Source: Peptoniphilus_A harei_B (lineage in GTDB: Bacteria > Bacillota > Clostridia > Tissierellales > Peptoniphilaceae). From it: DNA of 64,000 bases. Location of the stretch: contig JAWGHR010000001.1 of the NCBI GenBank assembly GCA_032560695.1, positions 186,001 to 250,000 of the forward strand, written 5' to 3'. Positions 17,783 through 26,154 of this stretch are shown in pieces (the stretch's first letter is position 1; each line of letters opens with the position of its first letter). The position numbers and the translations under genes are program-made. Below the pieces are notes generated by a model. That model was given only the letters and a program-made list of their open reading frames with translations. It made no database searches and was not told the origin of the DNA.

Positions 17783-17866
17783 TTAAATCACACTGAGAAC
17801 TATTGGGATAACCATTGCTATAACAAGGATTATCGCAATAACTCTAGCCATTGTTTTTCTATCCAC
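17783..17866 (-). CDS. 27-residue single-pass membrane peptide
   Basis: A GTG-initiated small gene with AAGGTG six bases upstream. The product reads MDRKTMARVIAIILVIAMV followed by eight mostly hydrophobic residues and ends at TAA. A short cationic head and one transmembrane helix resemble in size and topology the tiny membrane proteins of Firmicutes such as the stressosome-associated Prli42, but this is only a resemblance. It fits between the P-loop gene and the 184-residue protein gene with 10- and 9-base gaps, which together with the ribosome binding site argues it is real. Confidence 0.65.
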   Translation of the reverse strand: MDRKTMARVIAIILVIAMVIPIVLSVI

Positions 17867-17876
17867 TTATAACACC

Positions 17877-18302
17877 TTATTTACCAGTAACTTCTAGACA
17901 TTTATCCTTCAATGCTTCAGGCATGTCTTCCTTTAAATAATCAACGTTAATAAAAATTTCTTTATTTGCAGCATCAGGAATCTTAGCAACCTTGTTGTAA
18001 AGATGTTCTAGGTCTTCAACATTAAGTTTAAGAACTTTATAAATTCCATCAACATAAATCTTGTGTAGGTCATAATCCATTGCAAGAAGTCCACAGATAA
18101 AACCATAGAAACTGTCAATTGAGTTTAATCTGTATTCAGTAGCATTAATAAGTCTTACATTGTAATCAAGACTAAAAATATGATCGTCATCAACTTCTAC
18201 AAAAGCTATATTTCCATCGCCTTGTTTCATATCTTCATTAGCGTTGTCGATTAACCATCTTGTTTTGCCAGAGCCTTTGCTTCCTAAAATATACTTTATC
18301 AT
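17877..18302 (-). CDS. Small P-loop NTP-binding protein
   Basis: 141 residues with a Walker A motif right at the N-terminus (ILGSKGSGKTRWLI, residues 5-18). VDGIYKVLKL near residue 84 could be the Walker B strand. No helicase, kinase or transporter signature is visible, so the substrate is unknown. The start overlaps the yhcC stop by 4 bases, suggesting coupled expression. Confidence 0.75.
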   Translation of the reverse strand: MIKYILGSKGSGKTRWLIDNANEDMKQGDGNIAFVEVDDDHIFSLDYNVRLINATEYRLNSIDSFYGFICGLLAMDYDLHKIYVDGIYKVLKLNVEDLEHLYNKVAKIPDAANKEIFINVDYLKEDMPEALKDKCLEVTGK

Positions 18303-19207
18303 AGTAATTCTCCTTTCACTAGATCACCTTGGGTGTATCCGTTTTCTTGCATCTCATTAACAATGTCGTCTCTAATTTTCCACCAGGAAGTATTCCAATT
18401 GCAGAAGAGAGAATCTTCATAAGGTGCTCTTCCAATTATTCTTTCAACTATTATATCATCTTTAAGATTTCTTAAAAAGAGTATAACTTTTTTCTTGTAG
18501 TCCTCTAAAGAAATAGGCTCTATCTCTCCCCTTTCATACATCCTTCCAAGGGCTGTGCCTTTTAAGATGTAAAGGGCGTGAAGCTTAACTTCATCGACAC
18601 CAAGGGCATTTAATATCTTTGCACCTTCCACAATATCTAAGTCGTCATCCCAAGGGAGACCAATAATCATGTGAGTGCAAATATTTAAATTCCTATTTTT
18701 TAGCTTAATAGCTGCATCGATAAATTCAGCAAGACCGTGTCCCCTATTTAATTTCTTCAAGCTGTGATAATTTGAAGTTTGAAGACCAAGCTCAAGAGTT
18801 ACGAAGTATTCCTTGTTTAATTCTTCTAGGTAGTCTAGGTGTCTCTTGGGAAGATAGTCAGGTCTAGTTGATATACTAACTCCAACCACATCTTCAATAA
18901 GAGACTCCTCAATTACCCTCCTAAAATCTTCAAAGGGCATGTAGGTATTTGTAAAATTTTGAAAATAGGCTATAAACTTTTTAGCCTTGTATTTCTTTTT
19001 TATGTGGTCCATATTATTTAAAAGTTGTTCTCTCACACTTCCTTCACTGTTTTCGAAAGAACCACCTCCTTCACCACAAAAAATACATCCACCTATTCCA
19101 CAAGTTCCATCCCTATTGGGACAAGTTAAGTCAAGTTTGACTGGAAGCTTATAAACTTTTTCGCCAAACTTGTCTCTTAAAAAGTCCGAGTATTTTCTAT
19201 AAGCCAT
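18299..19207 (-). CDS. YhcC-family radical SAM protein (TIGR01212)
   Basis: 302 residues. LTCPNRDGTCGIGGCIFC (residues 27-44) is the signature cysteine motif of the YhcC/YtqA group, with the cluster ligands spread as Cys29, Cys41 and Cys44. YFQNFTNTYMPFE, VVGVSISTRPDYLP and LGLQTSNYHSLKKLNRGH follow as expected for this family. Members are thought to act on RNA or protein, but the substrate is not established. The ribosome binding site is weak and the gene begins 9 bases after the DUF1292 stop. Confidence 0.9.
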   Translation of the reverse strand: MAYRKYSDFLRDKFGEKVYKLPVKLDLTCPNRDGTCGIGGCIFCGEGGGSFENSEGSVREQLLNNMDHIKKKYKAKKFIAYFQNFTNTYMPFEDFRRVIEESLIEDVVGVSISTRPDYLPKRHLDYLEELNKEYFVTLELGLQTSNYHSLKKLNRGHGLAEFIDAAIKLKNRNLNICTHMIIGLPWDDDLDIVEGAKILNALGVDEVKLHALYILKGTALGRMYERGEIEPISLEDYKKKVILFLRNLKDDIIVERIIGRAPYEDSLFCNWNTSWWKIRDDIVNEMQENGYTQGDLVKGELL

Positions 19208-19215
19208 ATAGAAAA

Positions 19216-19560
19216 TTATTCTTCGTCTTCGTCGTCAAAAATCTCTTCGAAAGTCTTTGAAACTTTTTCAAATTCTTCTTCAGTTTCAATAGTATCAAGT
19301 TCAACTTCTTCTTCGTTGATTTCCTTGTACTTGTAAATAAATACATCTTCGCCATCTTCTTCATTTTCAGGAAGTAGGGCAATGTATTCTTGATCTTCAC
19401 ATTCGAAAATTCCAAGTACTATACATACCATTTCACTATCATCTTCTAATGTAAGAGTGATAGTTTGGTAGCCGTCTTCATGATCATGGTCATGTCCACA
19501 ACCACAGTCGCATCCACAATCTTCGTCGTGTTGGTGTAGGTTTTTTTCTTCGTTATTCAT
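19216..19560 (-). CDS. DUF1292 protein with a Cys/His-rich head
   Basis: 114 residues. Residues 30-100 match the DUF1292 pattern: TITLTLEDDSEMVCIVLGIF, then EYIALLPENEEDGEDVFIYKYKE and a very acidic tail. Residues about 9-32 are unusual, with alternating Cys, Gly, Asp and His (HQHDEDCGCDCGCGHDHDHE), five His and four Cys in 24 residues, which looks like a metal-binding segment. The function of DUF1292 is unknown. It precedes yhcC on the same strand. Confidence 0.85.
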   Translation of the reverse strand: MNNEEKNLHQHDEDCGCDCGCGHDHDHEDGYQTITLTLEDDSEMVCIVLGIFECEDQEYIALLPENEEDGEDVFIYKYKEINEEEVELDTIETEEEFEKVSKTFEEIFDDEDEE

Positions 19561-19573
19561 ATTTCCTCCAAAT

Positions 19574-21028
19574 TTATTTTAATTTTTCTAATATTTTTAT
19601 TAAGAAATCAAATACTCTTTCAGTTGATGAAATAGAAAGGTGTTCGCCAGGTGCGTGTACTCCCTTCATATTTGGACCAATAGAAAGCATATCTATATCT
19701 CCAATTGTTTCAACAAAAATACCACATTCTAGGCCAGCGTGAATCGCTTCAAGCTTAAATTCTTTCCCACTTACTTCCTTGTAAGCTTCCTTAGCCACTT
19801 CTCTAAGAGGTGAGACTTCTTTATATTCCCATGCAGGGTACTTTGTTATAATTTCTACTTCTGCTCCAAGATCTTTTGCAGCAATTTTATTTACACTTCC
19901 AATGTATTCCTTAGCAGATGATACAGAGGATCTTATATTTGAAATAATGTGAACTTCATCTTCGTGATTTTCAATTACTCCCACATTTACAGAAGTTTCT
20001 ACTAGACCTTCAATGTTCTTACTCATTGCAATAACACCGTTAGGTAATAGGTTAAGAAGATCAACTATCCTATTCTTTAAATCATCTGTAAAGGCCTTGT
20101 CGCAAGTTTCCTTTGACTTTTCAAAGTTAAGTCTTACATCAGGATCAACTTTTCCAAGTTCAGTAACAAATTCTGAATTTAATTCTACAATTACATCTTG
20201 AACTTTCTTTATGTCATCATCTTTTACTGCTACAAGAGCTCTTGCATATCTTGGGATAGCATTTGGTTTTGCTCCACCTTCGATTTCAACTAAATCTCCG
20301 TCAACCTTTTGGAATAAGCTATAAAGACTTCTCCCTAAAATTTTAACTGCATTGCCAAGACCAACTTGAATTTCTTGTCCAGAGTGACCACCCTTTAATC
20401 CATTAACTATAACTTCATAAAAAGTTTTGTCCTTATCTACATCTTTGAATTCTTTTTTGAATTTTATTAGGTCTCTTTCTGCACCTGCGCAAGAGATACA
20501 TCCAACTCCCTCAGTTTCAGAGTCAATGTTTAGAAGTCTCTTAGATGTAACCATTCCTTTTTCAAGATTTCCAGCACCTGTCATTCCACTTTCTTCGTTA
20601 ACAGTGAAAAGAGCTTCAATCTTAGGATGTTTGTATTCATCAGATTCTAATACAGCTAGAGTCATTGCAACAGCAATACCATTGTCTGCACCAAGTGTTG
20701 TTTCACGTGCAATAATTAAGTCTCCATCAATTTCATACTTTATTGGATCTTTAGAAAAATCAATTGTACATTCTGGAGTCTTTTCACAAACCATGTCCAT
20801 GTGACCTTGCAAAATAATGCTATCTACATCTTCATAGCCTTCTGTAGCTTCTTTAACTATTACAACGTTTCCAATTGTATCAGTTCTATATTCCAAGTCG
20901 TGATCTTTTGCAAAAGAAATTAAATAATCTCTTATTTTTTCTTCTTCAAAGGAACATCTTGGAATTTTTGTCAATTTATCAAAATAATAAAACGTTCTGT
21001 TCTCTAATAAGGTATCTTTATCTTTCAT
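19574..21028 (-). CDS. pepD: Cytosolic beta-alanyl/aminoacyl-histidine dipeptidase (PepD, M20)
   Basis: 484-residue zinc dipeptidase of the M20 family. The metal site motifs are LQGHMDMVCE (residues 79-88), TLGADNGIAVAM (about 115-126) and ALFTVNEESGMTGA with the catalytic Glu pair; HAGLECGIF and a C-terminal HAPGEHLSI complete the site. It releases amino acids from Xaa-His and other dipeptides, suiting a peptide-fermenting anaerobe. GGAGG precedes the ATG. Confidence 0.94.
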   Translation of the reverse strand: MKDKDTLLENRTFYYFDKLTKIPRCSFEEEKIRDYLISFAKDHDLEYRTDTIGNVVIVKEATEGYEDVDSIILQGHMDMVCEKTPECTIDFSKDPIKYEIDGDLIIARETTLGADNGIAVAMTLAVLESDEYKHPKIEALFTVNEESGMTGAGNLEKGMVTSKRLLNIDSETEGVGCISCAGAERDLIKFKKEFKDVDKDKTFYEVIVNGLKGGHSGQEIQVGLGNAVKILGRSLYSLFQKVDGDLVEIEGGAKPNAIPRYARALVAVKDDDIKKVQDVIVELNSEFVTELGKVDPDVRLNFEKSKETCDKAFTDDLKNRIVDLLNLLPNGVIAMSKNIEGLVETSVNVGVIENHEDEVHIISNIRSSVSSAKEYIGSVNKIAAKDLGAEVEIITKYPAWEYKEVSPLREVAKEAYKEVSGKEFKLEAIHAGLECGIFVETIGDIDMLSIGPNMKGVHAPGEHLSISSTERVFDFLIKILEKLK

Positions 21029-21076
21029 TTAAACCTCCTAGGTCTATTATACATAAGAAGTAATAATAATTACAGT

Positions 21077-22408
21077 TTAAAAAGTATAATTGTCTTTAAA
21101 TATTTTGAGCATTCTGCCCCTTGATTTGGTGTCAGACTTGTCTATTTCGCAAAGTACATTTCTAAACTTGTTTAGTGATTTATCCATTAAAAATTCTAGA
21201 GAAGGTGTCTTTTTAAATTCTTCTAAGACAAGAGATAAAACTTCCTTTTCAAATTCTTGAGACTTCTCTTTTGAAAGTTCCTTGTCTTCACAAAGTTTTC
21301 TTAGTTCACAAGTATACTCATATCTCACAAAAATAATAAATTCAGTTAATATGTCGCTATAAGATTCTTGTAACAATCTCTGTAAAATTTTAAAGAAAAT
21401 ATTCCAATCAAGGTCACTGTTCAACACCTTGCTAAAAACTTCTATTAGTCCCTTAGAAAAGTTGTCATAATATCTTGGCTTGTTCTTAAATACAATGTAC
21501 TCTTCAAAGTCCATTTCATTTCCAGAGACAGAGTTCACCTTGTTAATTAAATTTATGAAATTTTCTCCATAACTTAGGTCTTTATTCCTAGAGGACATCA
21601 TAAATAGAAAATCTACAACTACATCTGTTATAATTTTTATATTTAAATATATTCCCAACTCTTCGTGAATTTTTGTAGTGAATACATCGTGAAGAATCTT
21701 TGACAATAATTTCTTTAGTTGAGACTCAGCAGAAATTGTCTCTGAAGCGTCCTGTTTCTTTACATGGTCATAAAGTATCATAAGCTGCTTGTCAATCATC
21801 TTTAGGTTGTCGTTAATAGAGTTCATTATTTCCCTAAAGAATCCTTCTGTGATTATATAATTATAATTTTTATAAAGGAGCTTGTGATCTATCTCTCCCC
21901 AAAAGACATTTACAAAAGACTTTATCTGAAGTTCAAAACAGTAGATGTAAGACCCAGTATCGTACTCACCATCTAGTTTAAACATTGTGAAACCATTTGC
22001 AAGAGTTTGAGGTTGGGGGTCATCTAACTTAAGTCTAATCTTCCTGTTTTTATTAGACCTATAATAACCCCTGTCTGATTTTATTGTGAAGTCCTTAATA
22101 ATTTTTTTATAAAGGTCCTCCTCGTCCTTGATAAAACGACACTCAATTCTAATGCCAACTAAATCTTGAATGTAATTAAATCCACTAACAGGATCAGGAA
22201 ACCTCATGAAAAAATTTCTCCTAATGAGTTTTTCACGTAAGGATTCCTGAGTCTTCATCCTTGTGGTAATATTTGTAAGTCTGTCATCATCTATTAATAG
22301 TTCAGAAAAATACTTTTTAAGCTCTTTATTAACTCCTGCAAGTTCAATTTTATGGTAATCAAAAAGATCCATTACATCATCGATGTAATTAAAAAGCTCA
22401 AGTTTCAT
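21077..22408 (-). CDS. Divergent RelA/SpoT-like nucleotidyltransferase domain protein
   Basis: 443 residues. The N-terminal 180 residues contain RelA/SpoT synthetase-type landmarks: RMKTQESLREKL (50-61), YIQDLVGIRIEC (79-90) and FELQIKSFVNVFWGEIDHKLLYK (158-180). The usual YxxPKxxGYRSxH loop is absent or unrecognisable, so (p)ppGpp synthesis cannot be assumed. The remaining 260 residues are predicted helical and match nothing I recognise; there is no HD hydrolase, TGS or ACT domain. It is immediately downstream of the parvulin gene (7-base gap). Confidence 0.75.
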   Translation of the reverse strand: MKLELFNYIDDVMDLFDYHKIELAGVNKELKKYFSELLIDDDRLTNITTRMKTQESLREKLIRRNFFMRFPDPVSGFNYIQDLVGIRIECRFIKDEEDLYKKIIKDFTIKSDRGYYRSNKNRKIRLKLDDPQPQTLANGFTMFKLDGEYDTGSYIYCFELQIKSFVNVFWGEIDHKLLYKNYNYIITEGFFREIMNSINDNLKMIDKQLMILYDHVKKQDASETISAESQLKKLLSKILHDVFTTKIHEELGIYLNIKIITDVVVDFLFMMSSRNKDLSYGENFINLINKVNSVSGNEMDFEEYIVFKNKPRYYDNFSKGLIEVFSKVLNSDLDWNIFFKILQRLLQESYSDILTEFIIFVRYEYTCELRKLCEDKELSKEKSQEFEKEVLSLVLEEFKKTPSLEFLMDKSLNKFRNVLCEIDKSDTKSRGRMLKIFKDNYTF

Positions 22409-22415
22409 AATTCAC

Positions 22416-23165
22416 CTAGATGTTCATTTTCACTTCGTATTTGTCTTTTAATTCTGTAATCTTTTCGTTGTAAAGTTCTTGTTCTTTTTGTCTTCTAACT
22501 TGTTCCACAATTTTGTCTTTTACTTCGTCAAAAGCAAGTTCCTTGGCTTCATTCTTTTCATTGATTTTAATAATGTGGTAACCAAATTGAGTCTTAACAG
22601 GTTCTGTAATAGTTCCAACTTCGTTTTCAAAAACTGCATCTTCAAATTCTTTTACCATTTGTCCCTTAGTGAAAGTTCCAAGGTTTCCACCCTTTTCCTT
22701 TGATGGGCAAGTTGAAAATTCTTTTGCAAGTTCTTCAAAGTCTTCGCCTTTTTGAATTTTTTCATAAATTTCTTTTGCCCTGTCTTCTTCTTCAACTAAA
22801 ATGTGAGAAGCATTAGCTGATTCAGGTTGTTTGAAGGCATCCTTGTTTTCTTCGTAGAATTTTTTTACATCTTCGTCCTTAACTTCAGCAGTAGCAAGAA
22901 GCTTACCTAGTGCATAAGTCTTTAGCATGCTTTCCTTAGTTTTTTCTATAACTTGAAGGAATTCATCTTCCTTGTCCATGCCCTTTTCCATTGCATCTTC
23001 ATATAAAAGAGCTTGGTAAACTAATTCATTTACAACATCCTTATTTAATTCATCTCCACCAAAATATTGTTTTAATTGTGGGTTAAGTGAATCAATAAAT
23101 AAGTTGTAGTCTACTCCTGTGATTTTTTTACCATTTACTTCTGCTAAAACTTTATCTTTATCCAT
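22416..23165 (-). CDS. Peptidyl-prolyl isomerase, parvulin type, without signal peptide
   Basis: 249 residues. A SurA/PrsA-like N-terminal helical part (VLAEVNGKKITGVDYNLFI) is followed by a PpiC rotamase domain at about 115-205: ANASHILVEEEDRAKEIYEKI, EFSTCPSKEKGGNLGTFTKG, FGYHIIKI. Unlike PrsA there is no signal peptide or lipobox at the start, so it is probably cytoplasmic. An AGGTAATA site precedes the ATG. It is probably a folding factor; its clients are unknown. Confidence 0.88.
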   Translation of the reverse strand: MDKDKVLAEVNGKKITGVDYNLFIDSLNPQLKQYFGGDELNKDVVNELVYQALLYEDAMEKGMDKEDEFLQVIEKTKESMLKTYALGKLLATAEVKDEDVKKFYEENKDAFKQPESANASHILVEEEDRAKEIYEKIQKGEDFEELAKEFSTCPSKEKGGNLGTFTKGQMVKEFEDAVFENEVGTITEPVKTQFGYHIIKINEKNEAKELAFDEVKDKIVEQVRRQKEQELYNEKITELKDKYEVKMNI

Positions 23166-23237
23166 TATTACCTCCGTAATTTTCTTTCTAATTTAATATA
23201 TTTTCTATGAATATGTTAACATTTGAAAAATATTTTT

Positions 23238-23972
23238 TCAACTTATTGGGGTCTTGGAGACACCATAAATCCTTGCATAAATTTGGCTCTGGTCCTTGCT
23301 TTTAAAGAAGAAGTAAAACTTATCTCCTTCCCTGTAAAAATCAATTACTAACTCATCACCAAGTTTTAATTCATTAATATAATTTACATTTATTTCTTTA
23401 AACTTTATATGAGAGTACTCTTCAGTTAAAGATTCATAAATAAGTTCAAGATAGACAGAGTTGTTGACGTGATTATTAAAATCTAAGTCACGCCTTAAAA
23501 TTTTATAAGAAAATCTATTTACTATACCAAGATCACTTGGCTCGTTAACTCTCTCAATGCTTTTAAAAATTCTATTTCCATTGCTTCCATAAAATTCTGC
23601 AATTTCTTCAGGAATTTTTATAGGTTTTCTCTTCTCTATATCAATTAACAAAAATATAGCTGAAGCTTCGAGAATTTTTTCTCCTTGGCAATAAACTTCA
23701 AACTCACGAAAGGCATTTATATTTTTAAATCCACTGGCCCAAGTTTTAATTTTTATTTCTTCATGACTCCTTGGATACCTCTCAATTTTTATTTTCCACT
23801 TATAAATCATCCAAGTGTAACCCATGTCTAATAATTTTTCATTGCTAAGTCCAAGATCTATTGACTGATAGTTCGAAGTTTCTATTAAATAACTTACAAG
23901 ATGATTGAGCTCTAATTCTCCATCACTTGATAAAAAATTCATCACTTCATAGTCTTTACAAAAAATTTTCAT
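23238..23972 (-). CDS. Acyl-ACP thioesterase (FatA/FatB-like)
   Basis: 244 residues of the bacterial acyl-ACP thioesterase family with two hotdog folds. YTWMIYKWKIKIERYPRSHEEIKIKTWASGF is typical of the first, and LDFNNHVNNSVYLELIYESL (about residue 160) contains the conserved NxHVNN catalytic segment of the second. It releases free fatty acids from acyl-ACP. I start at the ATG at 23972, with GGAGG five bases upstream, rather than at an in-frame TTG overlapping that site. It is convergent with nothing and divergent from glmS. Confidence 0.9.
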   Translation of the reverse strand: MKIFCKDYEVMNFLSSDGELELNHLVSYLIETSNYQSIDLGLSNEKLLDMGYTWMIYKWKIKIERYPRSHEEIKIKTWASGFKNINAFREFEVYCQGEKILEASAIFLLIDIEKRKPIKIPEEIAEFYGSNGNRIFKSIERVNEPSDLGIVNRFSYKILRRDLDFNNHVNNSVYLELIYESLTEEYSHIKFKEINVNYINELKLGDELVIDFYREGDKFYFFFKSKDQSQIYARIYGVSKTPIS

Positions 23973-24044
23973 AAGAACCTCCAAATTTATTTTAACACAA
24001 TTTTACTAAATCTTAGGAACAAGAGAGGTGACAAGCTTATTAAG

Positions 24045-24073
24045 TTTACTTTAAATATTCCTTATGGTAAAAT
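24045..24073 (+). promoter_or_regulatory. Probable promoter of the glmS transcript
   Basis: TTTACT (24045-24050) and TAAAAT (24068-24073) are separated by 17 bases. Transcription would begin about 20 bases before the ribozyme cleavage site, as expected for glmS leaders. Confidence 0.65.
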
Positions 24074-24079
24074 TTACAG

Positions 24080-24240
24080 AAAGAGACAAAAATTCATTAA
24101 GCGCCTGAGCCCTAGTGGCTGACGAGGTATGAGGTTATCGAAAATCGGCGGATGCCTCAAAGGTTTCACAGCCTAAACATTTTACAAAAAATAAAAGTAA
24201 TTTTATAACAAAATAAATGTAGTGAGTCTCTAACAAAATT
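24080..24240 (+). ncRNA. glmS ribozyme-riboswitch
   Basis: The leader contains the conserved glmS core: GCGCC at 24101-24105 directly after the cleavage-site A, then CTGACGAGG, ATCGAAAATCGGCGGATG and the P3/P4 remainder up to about 24240. The RNA binds glucosamine-6-phosphate and cleaves itself 5' of G24101, which destabilises the glmS message. Gene context (glmS starts 13 bases later) confirms it. Outer boundaries are approximate. Confidence 0.95.
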
Positions 24241-24252
24241 GGAGGTAGAAAT

Positions 24253-26079
24253 ATGTGCGGAATAGTTGGATATATTGGAAAAAATAATGCAACGAAATTA
24301 GTACTAGAAGGTCTTAAAAAATTAGAATACAGAGGTTATGACTCTGCGGGACTTTCCTTTATAAAAGATAATAAATTAGAAACATTTAAGAAGAAGGGTC
24401 GTATAAAGACTCTTGAAGAATCCTTTGACATTGATAAGTACCCATCTAATGTTTGTATTGGTCACACAAGATGGGCAACTCACGGCGAGCCAAATGAAAT
24501 TAACGCTCACCCTCACCTAAGCTCTGACAAAAAGGTTTCTGTTGTTCACAACGGAATCGTAGAAAACTATTTAGAACTTAGAAATATGTTAGTAGATAAG
24601 GGACACACTTTCCTTTCACAAACAGATACAGAAGTTATCCCTAACTTGATATCAGAAGAATATGATGGCGACATCTTGGAAGCTGTTTTTAAATCAACTG
24701 ATATCTTAAAGGGTGCCTACAGTCTTGGAATAATCGATGAAAATGAACCTAATAGACTTGTAGCTGTTAGAAATTCTTCTCCTCTTCTCTTTGCTATCTG
24801 TGATGATGGTTACTTCATAGCAAGTGATATTACATCTGTTATTGAATACACAAATAAGATTATTTATCTTGAAGATGGCGACGTAGTTGACATGAGAGAA
24901 GATTCTTACACAATCTATGACAAGGACCACAAAAAAGTTGAAAGAGAAATTACTGAAGTTGAAATTTCTGCATCTGATGCATCAAAGGAAGGCTACGACC
25001 ACTTCCTTATTAAAGAAATTCATGAACAACCAGGAATCTTAAAAGAAGTTATCTCAATTAAACACAAGGACTACAAGATTAATCTTCCAGCAGAAGGAAG
25101 TCTTTCCCTTGAAGAACTTAAGAATATAAATAAAATTTATGTAACTGCTTGTGGAACTGCTTTCCATGCAGGTGAAGCTGGCAAGTATGCAATAGAAAAT
25201 CTTGCAGGCATTCCAGTGATTTCAGAAATTGCTTCTGAATTTAGATACAAGAATATGTTCCTAGATGACAAGTCTCTTGTGATTTTTGTTTCTCAATCAG
25301 GAGAAACTGCTGATACCTTAGCAGCTCTTAGAGAAGCTAAGAAGATTGGAGCAAAGACTCTTGCTGTGACTAATGTTGTTGGTTCTTCTATCTCTAGAGA
25401 AGCTGACAAGGTTATCTACTGTTATGCAGGACCAGAAATTTCTGTTGCATCAACTAAGGCATACACAACACAAGTTATTTCACTTTACTTCTTGGCTATG
25501 GATATTGCTCTTAAGTTAAATAAAATTTCTCAAGATGAAGTTAAAAACATAATCGAAAATATGGAAAAACTTCCTTCACAAATTGAAGAAATCTTAAAAC
25601 ACAAGGAAGAGTTTAAAGAAATTGCAGACTCAATTAAAAATGCAAAATCAATTTTCTACACTGGTAGATCTCTTGATTATATAACAGCAAAGGAAGGAGC
25701 CCTAAAGTTAAAAGAAATTTCCTACATCCACACAGAAGCCTTCCCTTCCGGAGAACTTAAACACGGCTCAATTGCCCTTATAGAAGAAGGCACACCTGTT
25801 ATCTCAGTTGCACTTTATAGCAAGATTCTTGATAAGACTGTTTCAAATAACCAAGAGCTTATTGCCAGAGGAGCAAAAGTTATTTCCATCGCAGAAGAAG
25901 GAAATGAATTCGTAAAAGATTCTTCAGATGAAATGATAGAAATTCCAAAGACTATTGATCTCTTGACACCACTTCTTGCAGTAATACCTGAACAATTAAT
26001 TGCTTATTACACTTCAGTATTACTTGGAAATGACGTAGACAAACCTAGAAACTTAGCAAAATCAGTAACTGTTGAATAA
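24253..26079 (+). CDS. glmS: Glutamine-fructose-6-phosphate aminotransferase (isomerising)
   Basis: 608 residues; makes glucosamine-6-phosphate for cell wall synthesis. The N-terminal class II glutamine amidotransferase starts MCGIVGYIG with the Cys2 nucleophile and contains GHTRWATHGEPNEINAHPH; two SIS domains follow with VTACGTAFHAGEAGK, ISEIASEFRY, VSQSGETADTLAALR and a C-terminal DKPRNLAKSVTVE signature. Preceded by GGAGGT and by the glmS ribozyme, so it is feedback-controlled by its product at the RNA level. Followed by an intrinsic terminator. Confidence 0.98.
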   Translation: MCGIVGYIGKNNATKLVLEGLKKLEYRGYDSAGLSFIKDNKLETFKKKGRIKTLEESFDIDKYPSNVCIGHTRWATHGEPNEINAHPHLSSDKKVSVVHNGIVENYLELRNMLVDKGHTFLSQTDTEVIPNLISEEYDGDILEAVFKSTDILKGAYSLGIIDENEPNRLVAVRNSSPLLFAICDDGYFIASDITSVIEYTNKIIYLEDGDVVDMREDSYTIYDKDHKKVEREITEVEISASDASKEGYDHFLIKEIHEQPGILKEVISIKHKDYKINLPAEGSLSLEELKNINKIYVTACGTAFHAGEAGKYAIENLAGIPVISEIASEFRYKNMFLDDKSLVIFVSQSGETADTLAALREAKKIGAKTLAVTNVVGSSISREADKVIYCYAGPEISVASTKAYTTQVISLYFLAMDIALKLNKISQDEVKNIIENMEKLPSQIEEILKHKEEFKEIADSIKNAKSIFYTGRSLDYITAKEGALKLKEISYIHTEAFPSGELKHGSIALIEEGTPVISVALYSKILDKTVSNNQELIARGAKVISIAEEGNEFVKDSSDEMIEIPKTIDLLTPLLAVIPEQLIAYYTSVLLGNDVDKPRNLAKSVTVE

Positions 26080-26082
26080 TCA

Positions 26083-26108
26083 AAAGGCTGCCTGTGGGCA
26101 GCTTTTTT
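26083..26108 (+). terminator. Intrinsic terminator after glmS
   Basis: AAGGCTGCC and GGGCAGCTT pair around TGT and are followed by six T residues. Confidence 0.92.
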
Positions 26109-26154
26109 AGATTTAAATTATTTGGGTATAAAAAATAAAATGGAGTTGAATTTT

